From a virus, in the IMG/VR virus record IMGVR_UViG_3300032323_002752, positions 1-45,398 of that record: a stretch of 45,398 bases of DNA; one strand, given 5' to 3'. Made by a program: the position numbers and the translations under genes. Of the stretch, positions 32,853 to 41,483 are shown piece by piece (the stretch's first letter is position 1; every line of letters begins with the position of its first letter). The notes under the pieces were generated by a model. That model saw nothing but the letters and a program-made list of their open reading frames with translations. It made no database searches and was not told where the DNA came from.

Positions 32853-33871
32853 AAGTATTGATTACAGGTGGTGCGGGCTTTATTGCACACCACGTTATTG
32901 AAAATATTATTAGAACTACCGATTGGCAAATAATTTGCCTTGATAGATTAGACCTATCAGGTAATCTAAATCGTCTTGCAGACGTAATGGAACAATTCAC
33001 TAAAGAGGATAAAGCTCGTGTTAAAATTGTTTTTCACGACCTCAAAGCAGAATTGAATCCAATGATACAAGAAAATATCGGTCAAATAGATATGATTCTA
33101 CATCTTGCCGCAGGCAGTCATGTGGACCGCAGTATCATTTATCCGATGGAATTCGTAATGGATAATGTTGTAGGTACGGTTAATCTATTGCAATTTGCCA
33201 GAACTCAAATTAATTTGAAAAAATTTGTTTACTTCTCAACAGATGAAGTATTTGGTTCTGCACCAAAAGGTGTATCATTCAAAGAGTGGGACAGATACAA
33301 TTCTACCAATCCATACTCAGCAAGTAAAGCTGCCGGTGAAGAAATGTGTGTTGCATTTGAAAATACCTATGGTTTGCCAATCATAGTAACACACACAATG
33401 AATGTTTTTGGTGAACGTCAACATCCAGAGAAATTTATTCCTTTGTGTATTAAAAAAATTCGTGATGGTGAAACGGTAATGATTCATGCCAATGAAGATA
33501 AGACAGAGGCTGGAACAAGACATTATATTCATGCTAAAGATGTGGCTGAAGGTCTCAGATTTATTCTTGATGTTGATACTTCAAAGTTACCACGTGATTT
33601 TGGAGGCGGTAAATGTCCTAAATTCAACTTAGTTGGACCGGAAGAGGTTGATAACCTTTCATTAGCAAAAATGATTGCTGATGTTCAAGGTAGAGAATTG
33701 AAATATGAAATGGTTGATTTTCACAATACACGGCCAGGCCATGATTTACGTTACGCTATGAGTGGTGAATTACTTAAATCTTTAGGTTGGGAACCAAAAA
33801 TTAAATTTAGTGAACGGATTAAAGAAGTTGTTGAATGGACACTTTCTAATGATAGGTGGTTACATAAATAA
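32849..33871 (+). CDS. NDP-sugar 4,6-dehydratase-like SDR enzyme
   Basis: A 340-residue extended short-chain dehydrogenase. TGGAGFI at residues 6-12 binds NAD. HLAAGSHVDRSI follows, then STDEVFG (Thr131, Asp132, Glu133), which is the catalytic triplet signature of dTDP-glucose-type 4,6-dehydratases, and Tyr156-x3-Lys160 is the SDR catalytic pair. NVFGERQHPEKFIP and the final RPGHDLRYAM block also match RmlB-like enzymes. It probably converts a nucleotide-activated hexose to its 4-keto-6-deoxy form for the nearby transferases and methyltransferases. The exact NDP-sugar cannot be read from sequence. Other phage members are named only epimerase/dehydratase. Confidence 0.87.
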   Translation: MKVLITGGAGFIAHHVIENIIRTTDWQIICLDRLDLSGNLNRLADVMEQFTKEDKARVKIVFHDLKAELNPMIQENIGQIDMILHLAAGSHVDRSIIYPMEFVMDNVVGTVNLLQFARTQINLKKFVYFSTDEVFGSAPKGVSFKEWDRYNSTNPYSASKAAGEEMCVAFENTYGLPIIVTHTMNVFGERQHPEKFIPLCIKKIRDGETVMIHANEDKTEAGTRHYIHAKDVAEGLRFILDVDTSKLPRDFGGGKCPKFNLVGPEEVDNLSLAKMIADVQGRELKYEMVDFHNTRPGHDLRYAMSGELLKSLGWEPKIKFSERIKEVVEWTLSNDRWLHK

Positions 33872-33872
33872 A
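33865..33872 (+). promoter_or_regulatory. Candidate T4-type late promoter before 33904
   Basis: CATAAATA lies over the stop codon of the dehydratase gene, 31 bases ahead of the next ATG, and is followed by a ribosome site GAGAGG at 33894-33899. The 32-nt gap is unusual in this tightly overlapping operon, which supports a real promoter. Only the hexamer-like sequence backs it. Confidence 0.45.
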
Positions 33873-33903
33873 AATATTGAATTATATATATGAGAGGTTA
33901 TGA

Positions 33904-34833
33904 ATGAAAAAAATATTTTGGATTGATGGTGGTGCTGGGCGTGCTGTTGCAGCTATTCCGGCTCTAATTAAATATTCTAGATTACACCCCAATGAAGATT
34001 GGGCAGTTTTAGTGGCAGGTTGGGATTTCCTATATTGGGGTATTCCAGAACTTCAAGACAAAGCATATGGTATTGATACTAAAGGTATCTTTGATAATGT
34101 GGTTAAAGATGCGGACCAAATTATTACTCCAGAACCATATCGCAATCCCGCTTATTTTCGTCAAGAGATTTCTTTAGTTGAAGCATTTGATAGAGAAATC
34201 AACAATACCTTCGACCATAGTGATTTAGGTCCTCCTGTAATGGTCTATAATACAGCAGAAATGTTGGTGGCCAAAAATACTATCGAAGATTTAAAAAATC
34301 AACAACGCAAACAAAAGACTGTAGTATTTCAACCGTTTGGCCGTGGAGCTAAAATTGACCGTCAAGGTGTATTTGATGAAGAATCTCGTAGTATTAGCCA
34401 AAAAGATTACCTATATTTGGTTAAAAAGATTTCTTCTCGTTACAACACCATATTCTTTGGTGAACCTGATTTTCAATTAAAACAAGATACGTTTGCACAA
34501 AAATATACTTGCGATTTACGACAATGGGGTGCTTTAATTGCTGAAGCTGATTATTTTATTGGTGTTGATTCGGTAGGACAACATCTAGCTCGAGCAATTG
34601 GCACACCAGGTACAGTCTTATTTGGTTCAACATTCCCAAAGAATACTTCTTATCCTGATTTTTTTCAAATCGTTGAGAAACCTGGAATCAAAAAATACGC
34701 ACCAATTCGAATTGCAGGTTTAGATTCTATGTTATCCAATCGTTTGAATGAAAACACTATTGCTTATACACAAAAAGAATTAGATGATATTTTTACACAA
34801 ATTGTTAATGATATTGAGAAGAAAGTTAAATGA
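33904..34833 (+). CDS. GT9-like glycosyltransferase
   Basis: A 309-residue protein with a heptosyltransferase-like (GT9, GT-B) arrangement. FWIDGGAGRAVAAIPAL at the start resembles the conserved G-G-x-G-D-x-x-x-x-P-A loop. KTVVFQPFGRGA begins the second lobe. DLRQWGALIAEADYFIGVDSVGQHLARAIG, then GTVLFGSTFP, is the typical end of GT9, with an Asp in D-S-V-G-Q-H-L-A. Compared with true heptosyltransferases the start motif is altered, so another sugar is possible. It is followed by a carbamoyltransferase with a 4-nt overlap. Confidence 0.76.
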   Translation: MKKIFWIDGGAGRAVAAIPALIKYSRLHPNEDWAVLVAGWDFLYWGIPELQDKAYGIDTKGIFDNVVKDADQIITPEPYRNPAYFRQEISLVEAFDREINNTFDHSDLGPPVMVYNTAEMLVAKNTIEDLKNQQRKQKTVVFQPFGRGAKIDRQGVFDEESRSISQKDYLYLVKKISSRYNTIFFGEPDFQLKQDTFAQKYTCDLRQWGALIAEADYFIGVDSVGQHLARAIGTPGTVLFGSTFPKNTSYPDFFQIVEKPGIKKYAPIRIAGLDSMLSNRLNENTIAYTQKELDDIFTQIVNDIEKKVK

Positions 34834-36527
34834 TGAGTTATAATATTTTGGCGATTAATCCTGGACACAATGGATCTTGTGCTTTAGTTATTGATGGTGA
34901 AGTTGTATTTTATTCCGAAGAGGAAAGATTTTCTCGTTTAAAACATGATGGTAATCCATTCAAAACAATGATTACTGTTTTACTGAATAATCGTATTGAC
35001 GAATTGATTATTGGTGGAACAAATTCAGAACTACCACATTTACCTTGGACTGGTGAGGATCCTTATTCAGCTTTAGTAAGGAAGTTTAATCCACAAGTTA
35101 AAATTATCAATTTAGGACATCTACATCACTTGGGTCATGCAGCTTCAACATTCTATGGTTCGGGTTTTGAAACTGCTGTGGCAATTATTGTTGATGGTGC
35201 AGGTTCATATAATCGAGAACAAGTAAATGAACAATTTGCAACAGGTGGATTTGAAACAGAATCAATCTATCACTGTTCTTATCCACATGAATTTAATGCT
35301 GTTTATAAGAGATACTCGGATGGGCATAGTCCATATTATGATAATGGCATTCAAGAATTTGATAATACGGTTACTATCACAAAAGCTTACGAAGCAGTAA
35401 CTCAGTATCTTGGTTTTGGTTTCATTGAGGCAGGTAAAACTATGGGCCTTGCACCTTATGGTCAAGAAGATGAAAACATTCCTTCATTTTTTGTTGATGG
35501 TAAAGGAAATAAGAATATGTTGATACCAAATTATCCAGCAGGCGCTTTCATCGACCAAAATCGTTTTCCATATTTGAAACAGTTTAATGACCCAAAATCT
35601 TGGCATGATGATTTTTCACAAATTTCTTCTGTTGAAAAGAACTTAGCTTATCACATTCAGAAAGAATCCGAAAAACAAATGTTTGATTTAATTCAAAAAG
35701 CTATAGATATTACAGGAGAAACCAATGTAGTTATATCTGGAGGTTATGGATTAAATTGTGTTGCCAACTATAAATTTATCAAACAATTTCCAAACATTAA
35801 TTTTTACATCGACCCAATTTCTCATGATGGAGGTACAGCTATTGGTTTAGCTAGATACGCCTGGTATGTTCACTCACAGGATATTCAAACTAAACCATTA
35901 ACAACATTATATTTAAGTAGACAACCAGATTATAGTGAGTTGGAAATCATCAAACAACAAGTGCCAAATATTCAAGTAAAAGATACTACACCGGAAAAAA
36001 TTGCTGATTTAATCATTGATGGAGAAATTGTTTGTTTGTTTCAGGGTGCAGCTGAAGGTGGTCCAAGAGCTCTTGGTAATCGTTCTATATTATTTGACCC
36101 AAGAAATCCTAACGGAAAAGATATTGTCAATTTAGTTAAAAAACGTGAATGGTTTAGACCTTTCGCTGGTTCTGTAATGGAAGAACACGCACACGATTGG
36201 TTCGAAATGGAATCATTAACATCCTCACCATTTATGATGTATGCAGTTGATGTTAAAACAGATAAGATTGATAAGATTCCAGCTGTAACGCATATTGATA
36301 ATACTTGCCGTATTCAAACAGTTAACCGTGAACAGAATCAACATTACTACGATTTAATTGAAGCTTTCTATAAGAAAACGGATACTCCAGTAATATTCAA
36401 TACTAGTTATAATCTTGCTGGTGAACCTTTAGTTGAAACATTATTTGATGCAATATCAACATTATTTAATTCTGAAATGAAATATTTGTATTTACCTGAA
36501 ATTGGTAAATTAATTATGAAAGAGTGA
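34830..36527 (+). CDS. Carbamoyltransferase, NodU/TobZ family
   Basis: A 565-residue protein of the usual length for sugar O-carbamoyltransferases. The N-terminal Kae1-like lobe has ILAINPGHNGSCALV, the metal-binding HHLGHAAS (His100, His103) and an IIVDGAGSY strand. EAGKTMGLAPYGQED, VISGGYGLNCVANYKF and HDGGTAIGLARY follow. The C-terminal lobe has QGAAEGGPRALGNRSILFDP and KKREWFRPFAG, then TPVIFNTSYNLAGEPLVET. These blocks match NodU and TobZ, which use carbamoyl phosphate and ATP to carbamoylate a sugar hydroxyl. In this operon the acceptor is probably an NDP-sugar or glycan made by neighbours. A second ATG follows the first immediately. Confidence 0.92.
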   Translation: MMSYNILAINPGHNGSCALVIDGEVVFYSEEERFSRLKHDGNPFKTMITVLLNNRIDELIIGGTNSELPHLPWTGEDPYSALVRKFNPQVKIINLGHLHHLGHAASTFYGSGFETAVAIIVDGAGSYNREQVNEQFATGGFETESIYHCSYPHEFNAVYKRYSDGHSPYYDNGIQEFDNTVTITKAYEAVTQYLGFGFIEAGKTMGLAPYGQEDENIPSFFVDGKGNKNMLIPNYPAGAFIDQNRFPYLKQFNDPKSWHDDFSQISSVEKNLAYHIQKESEKQMFDLIQKAIDITGETNVVISGGYGLNCVANYKFIKQFPNINFYIDPISHDGGTAIGLARYAWYVHSQDIQTKPLTTLYLSRQPDYSELEIIKQQVPNIQVKDTTPEKIADLIIDGEIVCLFQGAAEGGPRALGNRSILFDPRNPNGKDIVNLVKKREWFRPFAGSVMEEHAHDWFEMESLTSSPFMMYAVDVKTDKIDKIPAVTHIDNTCRIQTVNREQNQHYYDLIEAFYKKTDTPVIFNTSYNLAGEPLVETLFDAISTLFNSEMKYLYLPEIGKLIMKE

Positions 36528-36528
36528 T

Positions 36529-37422
36529 ATGAAAAAGTACCATTTTATATCCGGCCTACCAAGGTCGGGTTCTACTTTATTGAGCTCAATACTTAAACAA
36601 AACCCAAGATTTACTGCATCTATCAGTGATCCATTAGAAAGTTATGTAGGTTCAATTCTAACTCAAACACAGTCAGGAGTTGGCATGGAATCTATGGTAA
36701 GTATTGATAAAAGAAGAACAATTATTCAAGGTTTATTCGATTCATTCTATAAAGATGATACTGAAGTTTGTTTTAATACAAATCGTGGGTGGTCTGCGGA
36801 TACCGCATTATTGGCAGATGTATTTCCTAATTTTAAAATGATTGTGTGTTTAAGAGATATTCCATGGATATTAGATTCATTTGAACAACTCAACGCTAAA
36901 AATCCATACACAATTAAAGCCTTATATAATCACCAATCAGGTTTAACGGTATATGAAAGAACACATATGCTCATGGGTAATATACCAAATATGGCTGGAT
37001 ATGTTTCAGGTCCACTGTATATGCTCAAACAATCTATGTTTTCAAACGAAAAAAACCATATTCTTTTTGTTGAATATGATTCAATGGTGAAAAATCCTTT
37101 AAATACCATGAAACAAATTTATCAATTTTTAGGTGAAGAGTGGTATGAACATGATTTTAATAATGTTGAAGATTCATATGATGAGTTTGATGAACAAGTC
37201 AAAATTAAGGGTCTACATACAATTAGAAAAAAAGTAGAATATAAACAAAGACAATCTATTCTTCCAGGTGATTTGTGGGCACAATATGGTGAATATACTT
37301 TTTGGAACAATTCACAGTTTGAACAAGTTAAGAAAACGTTAAATTGGGTAAATAATGCGCCGATTATAAAACACTCGCCACACACATTTAATCAACCTTC
37401 AAACTTCAATAGACAATTATAA
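36529..37422 (+). CDS. Sulfotransferase 2
   Basis: A 297-residue protein. The phosphosulfate loop GLPRSGSTLLSSILKQNPRF is at residues 9-28 and the 3'-phosphate segment is around MIVCLRDIPWILDSFEQL. A Lys/Arg-rich GLHTIRKKVEYKQRQSIL piece near residue 225 resembles the C-terminal PAPS-binding loop. It is a family member of the protein at 32055, but divergent and longer. The two enzymes frame the dehydratase, GT9-like and carbamoyltransferase genes, suggesting that sulfation is a late step on the same product. The substrate is unknown. Confidence 0.86.
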   Translation: MKKYHFISGLPRSGSTLLSSILKQNPRFTASISDPLESYVGSILTQTQSGVGMESMVSIDKRRTIIQGLFDSFYKDDTEVCFNTNRGWSADTALLADVFPNFKMIVCLRDIPWILDSFEQLNAKNPYTIKALYNHQSGLTVYERTHMLMGNIPNMAGYVSGPLYMLKQSMFSNEKNHILFVEYDSMVKNPLNTMKQIYQFLGEEWYEHDFNNVEDSYDEFDEQVKIKGLHTIRKKVEYKQRQSILPGDLWAQYGEYTFWNNSQFEQVKKTLNWVNNAPIIKHSPHTFNQPSNFNRQL

Positions 37423-37423
37423 A

Positions 37424-38284
37424 ATGGTAAGAGGAACATTATACGGTATGGTCACAATGAAAGTTTCAAATGACTGTACCGATTTAGCTGTCAAGTCTTT
37501 TCTTAAGCATACAACGCTAAAGGAAAAAGATAAATTCGTAATGATTGACAATGACGGAGATTGGTATCATAACTGGAACAATAATCAAATTAATTCTTGT
37601 GACATTATCATAAATGAATCATTGCAAAATACTTCCAAAAATATAAATCAACTTATATTATTAGCTAAAAAAAACGAACAGAATTTGGTGTTTATTAGTA
37701 ACGATGTTATTTTTACACCAAGATGGCAAGAGAGAATTGTGGTGAATGATAACACAATTTCAATACCCTCATGTAACCAGACACACAATTATGGATTTCC
37801 GGATTCAATGAGTGTTGTTGATTTTGGTAGTAAGTATGGTATTTTAAATACCATATCTCATAAACATTTCGTAACAAATAAATCTCCATTTGAACGCCTA
37901 ATTATGCCCATTTATGTGTGTAGAATACCTTACGATGTTTTTAACAAAGTAGGTTTATTGGATGAATCATTCAATGTAGGTGGTGAAGATGTAGATTACC
38001 GAATTCGTTTATTGAAAGAGGGTTTTGATATTAAATATTGTTCAGCCTTCTTGTTACATCTCAATGGAAAATCGTCCTGGAATGGTGCAGAATCATTCCA
38101 ACAGACAGAAGAGCGTGATAAAAAATACATCGACAGATTCAAAGAAAAATGGGGTGAAGATTTGGCAAACCTGTGTATAATTAAAGGTAACCCAATGGCA
38201 ACTATCGATAAGTATAATCTACAATCATTATTACAAGAACAGAGATTTAATGATATGATATTAGAGGTATTGAACCGTGAATGA
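37424..38284 (+). CDS. Glycosyltransferase, GT2-like
   Basis: A 286-residue protein. LAVKSFLKHTTLKEKDKFVMIDNDGDW is the N-terminal GT-A nucleotide-binding half. NLVFISNDVIFTPRWQER carries an N-D acidic motif in the D-x-D position. VGLLDESFNVGGEDVDYRIRLLKEGFDIKYC is the acceptor and catalytic (E-D) motif with the typical R-x-x-x-x-G end, followed by a late histidine in FLLHLNGKSSW. These are the features of family GT2. It lies between a sulfotransferase and a methyltransferase, with a 2-nt gap and an 8-nt overlap respectively. The sugar is unknown. Confidence 0.84.
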   Translation: MVRGTLYGMVTMKVSNDCTDLAVKSFLKHTTLKEKDKFVMIDNDGDWYHNWNNNQINSCDIIINESLQNTSKNINQLILLAKKNEQNLVFISNDVIFTPRWQERIVVNDNTISIPSCNQTHNYGFPDSMSVVDFGSKYGILNTISHKHFVTNKSPFERLIMPIYVCRIPYDVFNKVGLLDESFNVGGEDVDYRIRLLKEGFDIKYCSAFLLHLNGKSSWNGAESFQQTEERDKKYIDRFKEKWGEDLANLCIIKGNPMATIDKYNLQSLLQEQRFNDMILEVLNRE

Positions 38285-38948
38285 TATTAGAACAATATTT
38301 TATAACTTAGAAAAAGTATCGGATAAATGGGATACATATTTTGATGTGTATGAGAAACATTTATCAAGATTTAGAGGTAAATCGCCTACAATTTTAGAAA
38401 TTGGTGTTCAACGTGGGGGTTCAATTGAAATGTGGCAAAAATATTTAGGTAAAGGCACCAAAGTTATTGGTATTGATATTTTACCCGAGTGCCAATCATT
38501 ACAGTATGATGGTGATGTTGATATTATTATTGGTGACCAATCCAGTGAAAGTTTTTGGGATGATGTTCTAAGTAAGTATGGTGAATTTGATATTGTCATA
38601 GATGACGGCGGCCACACAATGATGCAACAAATTGTTACTATCAATAGAGTATTTCCTAAAGTTAGAGATGGTGGTGTTTTTATCTGTGAAGATACTCATA
38701 CCAGTTATTGGCCGGATTGGGGTGGACAATTTAATAAGAAAGGTACATTTTTGGATTATGCCAAAGAATTAACCGACTATATAAATAAAGAACATATACA
38801 AAAAGGATTTATATCCAAAAAGAAAATAGATATATTTGAAGATAAATTAAATAGTATATCATTTTATAATAGTGCAGTAGTATTTGAGAAACAAACAGTG
38901 AAACCATTTAAAAGGGTCTTTAGTTATGATGGAGTGCCAAACGATTGA
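38277..38948 (+). CDS. SAM methyltransferase, TylF/CmcI-like
   Basis: A 223-residue class I methyltransferase. TILEIGVQRGGSIEMWQKYL is the SAM-binding motif I, VIGIDILPEC the second strand, and FDIVIDDGGHTMMQQIV contains the D-D-x-x-H group that binds Mg in macrocin- and mycinose-type sugar O-methyltransferases. FICEDTHTSYWPDWGG is also typical of these. It starts with GTG at 38277, overlapping the previous gene by 8 nt; an ATG at 38281 is out of frame. It probably O-methylates a sugar in the glycan pathway. The exact position of methylation is not deducible. Confidence 0.83.
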   Translation: MNDIRTIFYNLEKVSDKWDTYFDVYEKHLSRFRGKSPTILEIGVQRGGSIEMWQKYLGKGTKVIGIDILPECQSLQYDGDVDIIIGDQSSESFWDDVLSKYGEFDIVIDDGGHTMMQQIVTINRVFPKVRDGGVFICEDTHTSYWPDWGGQFNKKGTFLDYAKELTDYINKEHIQKGFISKKKIDIFEDKLNSISFYNSAVVFEKQTVKPFKRVFSYDGVPND

Positions 38949-40125
38949 TAGTTGTATTGCTTGTGGTAGTCAAGATTTAGAATCCGTATTCGATTTAGGA
39001 AATCAACCATTAGCCAATTCCTACAAAAACAATGCAGATGATAATGAATTAATGTTTCCTTTGGGTATTAATTCATGTAAACATTGCAGTCATGTTCAAT
39101 TAACTCACCTAGTTAATCCAAATTTATTATTTACCGATTACGCCTATATGTCTGGAGTTACTAAGACACAATTGGACTTTTTTAAATGGTTTTCAGATTT
39201 ATCAAAAAAATATGTTAATGCTAAATCGACATTAGATATTGGTTGTAATGATGGTAGTATGTTAAATTTTTTCAAAGAAATGGGATTGGAAACATGGGGT
39301 GTGGATCCTGCACAAAATTTATTTCCGTTATCGTCTAAAAACCACCATATAATTTGTGATTTCTTTGAAAGTCATTTGGTTAATAGAAAATTTGATTTAA
39401 TTACGGTAATGAATGCTTTTGCACATAATTATAATCAATTAAATCTATTGAATAATATTTCAGATTGTTTGGAAGATAATGGTATTTTAATGGTAACTAC
39501 GTCGCAGGCCGATATGTTATTAAATGGTGAATTTGATACAATCTATCACGAACATCTTTCATTCTATAATATTAAATCTATGAATGAACTGTGCAAAAGA
39601 GCAAATTTAAATCTAATAGATGTTATTAGACATCCAATTCATGGTAGTAGTTATATTTTTATTATTTCTAAAACCAAAACAAATCAACAACATTTACAAA
39701 ATTTAATGTTGATTGAAGAAGAAAAAGGTTTATATGGAAAAGAAATATTGAATAATTTTAAAAATACTGCCACAGAAACAATAAAAAAAGTAAAAGAATT
39801 TTTTAAAGAATGTGAAAGTAATGAAATACCTATTATTGGTTATGGTGCGCCAGCAAAAAGTTCTACATTTTTAAATTGTGCAGGAGTTAAACCTTTGTTT
39901 ATCGTGGAAGATACTCCATTGAAACAAAATAAATATACTCCAGGACTATCAATACTAATGAAAAATCAAAACGAATCTTTCGAATTAATGAAAAAATACG
40001 AAAAAGTTTGTTTTATAATTTTAGCTTGGAACTTTTATCCTGAAATAAAAAGAAAAATTTTACAACATCGTCCTAACGGTAAAGATTTGTTTTTTAAATA
40101 TTTTCCAAAGGTTGAAGTAGAGTGA
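38926..40125 (+). CDS. Sugar C-methyltransferase-like protein
   Basis: A 399-residue, three-part protein of the TylC3/TcaB9 type. An N-terminal zinc module has Cys10, Cys13, Cys51 and Cys54. The central SAM domain opens TLDIGCNDGSMLNFF and has a YHEHLSFYNIKSM block, characteristic of these C-methyltransferases. The C-terminal Rossmann-like part has GYGAPAKSSTFLNC and VEDTPLKQNKYTPG. Relatives add a C-methyl group to 4-keto-6-deoxy NDP-sugars, which fits with the upstream 4,6-dehydratase. The start overlaps the previous gene by 23 nt; the adjacent second ATG is equally possible. Confidence 0.9.
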   Translation: MMECQTIDSCIACGSQDLESVFDLGNQPLANSYKNNADDNELMFPLGINSCKHCSHVQLTHLVNPNLLFTDYAYMSGVTKTQLDFFKWFSDLSKKYVNAKSTLDIGCNDGSMLNFFKEMGLETWGVDPAQNLFPLSSKNHHIICDFFESHLVNRKFDLITVMNAFAHNYNQLNLLNNISDCLEDNGILMVTTSQADMLLNGEFDTIYHEHLSFYNIKSMNELCKRANLNLIDVIRHPIHGSSYIFIISKTKTNQQHLQNLMLIEEEKGLYGKEILNNFKNTATETIKKVKEFFKECESNEIPIIGYGAPAKSSTFLNCAGVKPLFIVEDTPLKQNKYTPGLSILMKNQNESFELMKKYEKVCFIILAWNFYPEIKRKILQHRPNGKDLFFKYFPKVEVE

Positions 40126-40154
40126 TAAACGGTAATACAAACAATTAAATTTTT

Positions 40155-40162
40155 AAAAAGGA
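40155..40162 (+). promoter_or_regulatory. Strong RBS of small gene at 40171
   Basis: AAAAAGGA, followed by an eight-base AT-rich spacer and ATG, is an evident Shine-Dalgarno site. The 45-nt gap before this gene is one of the two longest between-gene gaps and may also hold an unrecognised promoter. Confidence 0.5.
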
Positions 40163-40170
40163 AATTAATT

Positions 40171-40398
40171 ATGACACAAGAAACACAAACACAACAAGTT
40201 AAAGAACAACAACCAATTTCTGTTAATTTAAATCTAACATTAGAGCAAATTAATTTTGTAATGGGTGCACTAGGTAAATTACCTACTGAAACTGGTGCAT
40301 GGATCGTTCTTCAAGTGATTCGCTCACAAGCTCAAACTCAGATTGAGTCTTTGCATCCACAAGAAGAAGTAACAGAAGAAACACCATCAATTCAATAA
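40171..40398 (+). CDS. Small conserved-looking phage protein (75 aa)
   Basis: A 75-residue soluble protein. Its Gln/Thr-rich start is followed by LNLTLEQINFVMGALGKLPTETGAWIVLQVIRSQAQTQ, a pattern of two amphipathic helices that I associate with short proteins common in T4-like marine phages. The tail is acidic (PQEEVTEETPSIQ). It has its own strong ribosome site and lies at the junction of glycan and neck genes. Its function is unknown. Confidence 0.7.
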   Translation: MTQETQTQQVKEQQPISVNLNLTLEQINFVMGALGKLPTETGAWIVLQVIRSQAQTQIESLHPQEEVTEETPSIQ

Positions 40399-40415
40399 AA
40401 ATAGAAATTAATATT

Positions 40416-41240
40416 ATGAATAAAATTTTAATTATGGGTCTTCCTGGTTCTGGAAAAACTTATTTTGCTGAAAAACTTAAAATTTATTTACAAAACAGTT
40501 TTACAGAATTTAATTTAGACACAATTAACCTATCATTTAAATTGTGTGAAAGAATTAATGCAGATGAAGTAAGAGCCAAGTTTAATGATTGGGACTTTTC
40601 GGAACAAGGAAGAATTAGACAATCTCTACGAATGAAGGAATTGGCAGACGAATCAACAGCCGAATATGTTATTGTTGATTTTGTTGCACCATTACCCGAA
40701 ATGCGTCACAATTTTAAAGCAGATTGGGTTATTTGGATAGACACAATTGAAAAAGGTCGTTTTGAAGATACCAACAAAATGTTTGTACCTCCTGAAGTTT
40801 ATGACTTTAGAATTACGGAACAAAATGCAGAATTTTGGGCACAATTTGTTGGAGAAAAAATTAGAAACAATGTTCGTAGACCGGTATTTGATTGGAAAAA
40901 AGAAACGGTTCAGATGTTGGGTCGTTGGCAACCATGGCACAAAGGTCATCGTGCCTTATTTGAGAGAGCTCTAGCTAAGACAGGACAAGTTGTAATTCAA
41001 ATTAGAGATTGTCAAGGATGGAACGGTTCTAATCCATTTGCCATCAATCAAGTAAAAGATTATATTCGTAGAGATTTGGATCCTCTCTATCAAGGTCAAT
41101 ACGAAATTCAAGTGGTACCGAACATTGTAAACATTACTTATGGTCGTGATGTTGGATATAAAATTGAACAAGAAGTTTTCAATGATGAAATTCACTCAAT
41201 ATCTGCCACAAAAATTCGTAAAAAAATGGGCATAGAGTGA
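40416..41240 (+). CDS. APS-kinase-like / nucleotidyltransferase fusion
   Basis: A 274-residue, two-domain protein. Residues 1-155 form a P-loop kinase with Walker A GLPGSGKT (8-15), then INADEVRAKFNDWDFSEQGR and VIVDFVAPLPEMR, matching adenylylsulfate-kinase-like folds. Residues 163-274 are a HxGH nucleotidyltransferase: LGRWQPWHKGHRALFERAL (His175, His178) and the late ISATKIRKKMG motif are typical of NMN adenylyl- or cytidylyl-type transferases. In true PAPS synthases the kinase is fused to ATP sulfurylase, which this short C-terminal domain does not resemble closely. With two sulfotransferases nearby, PAPS supply is attractive, but NAD or NDP-sugar activation are alternatives. Confidence 0.8.
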   Translation: MNKILIMGLPGSGKTYFAEKLKIYLQNSFTEFNLDTINLSFKLCERINADEVRAKFNDWDFSEQGRIRQSLRMKELADESTAEYVIVDFVAPLPEMRHNFKADWVIWIDTIEKGRFEDTNKMFVPPEVYDFRITEQNAEFWAQFVGEKIRNNVRRPVFDWKKETVQMLGRWQPWHKGHRALFERALAKTGQVVIQIRDCQGWNGSNPFAINQVKDYIRRDLDPLYQGQYEIQVVPNIVNITYGRDVGYKIEQEVFNDEIHSISATKIRKKMGIE

Positions 41241-41461
41241 ACAAGTATCACATTAGGTTCAACACTAAACATAATGGTTCATCTTTAGTTTGGCGAATTT
41301 TTGAGAATGGTAAAGAACACCTTGCATCCGATGTTCGCATTTTAGGAGAAACATTTACGGAGTGTACCTATGAACACAACGAAACCAAATGGAACATCGC
41401 TTGTTTTGGTAGAATTGTTTGGGTAGATACTGTGGCTGTAATAGTCACAGGTAAAGACTAA
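41237..41461 (+). CDS. Small unknown protein before gp13
   Basis: A 74-residue beta-rich protein starting at GTG (41237), which overlaps the TGA of the upstream gene as GTGA. It reads NKYHIRFNTKHNGSSLVWRI, then NGKEHLASDVRILGETFTE, then KWNIACFGRIVWVDTVAVIV. The three successive strands with a Trp suggest a tiny beta domain. Similar small proteins lie just upstream of gp13 in related phages. The function is unknown. Confidence 0.7.
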   Translation: MNKYHIRFNTKHNGSSLVWRIFENGKEHLASDVRILGETFTECTYEHNETKWNIACFGRIVWVDTVAVIVTGKD

Positions 41462-41483
41462 CAATTTAAATGGAGTAGGAAAG

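Noticed and set aside
32849-33871. Calling the SDR enzyme specifically dTDP-glucose 4,6-dehydratase (rmlB)
   Set aside because: The catalytic Thr-Asp-Glu and Tyr-x3-Lys are present, but the nucleotide and sugar cannot be decided and no rmlA, rmlC or rmlD genes are in the window.
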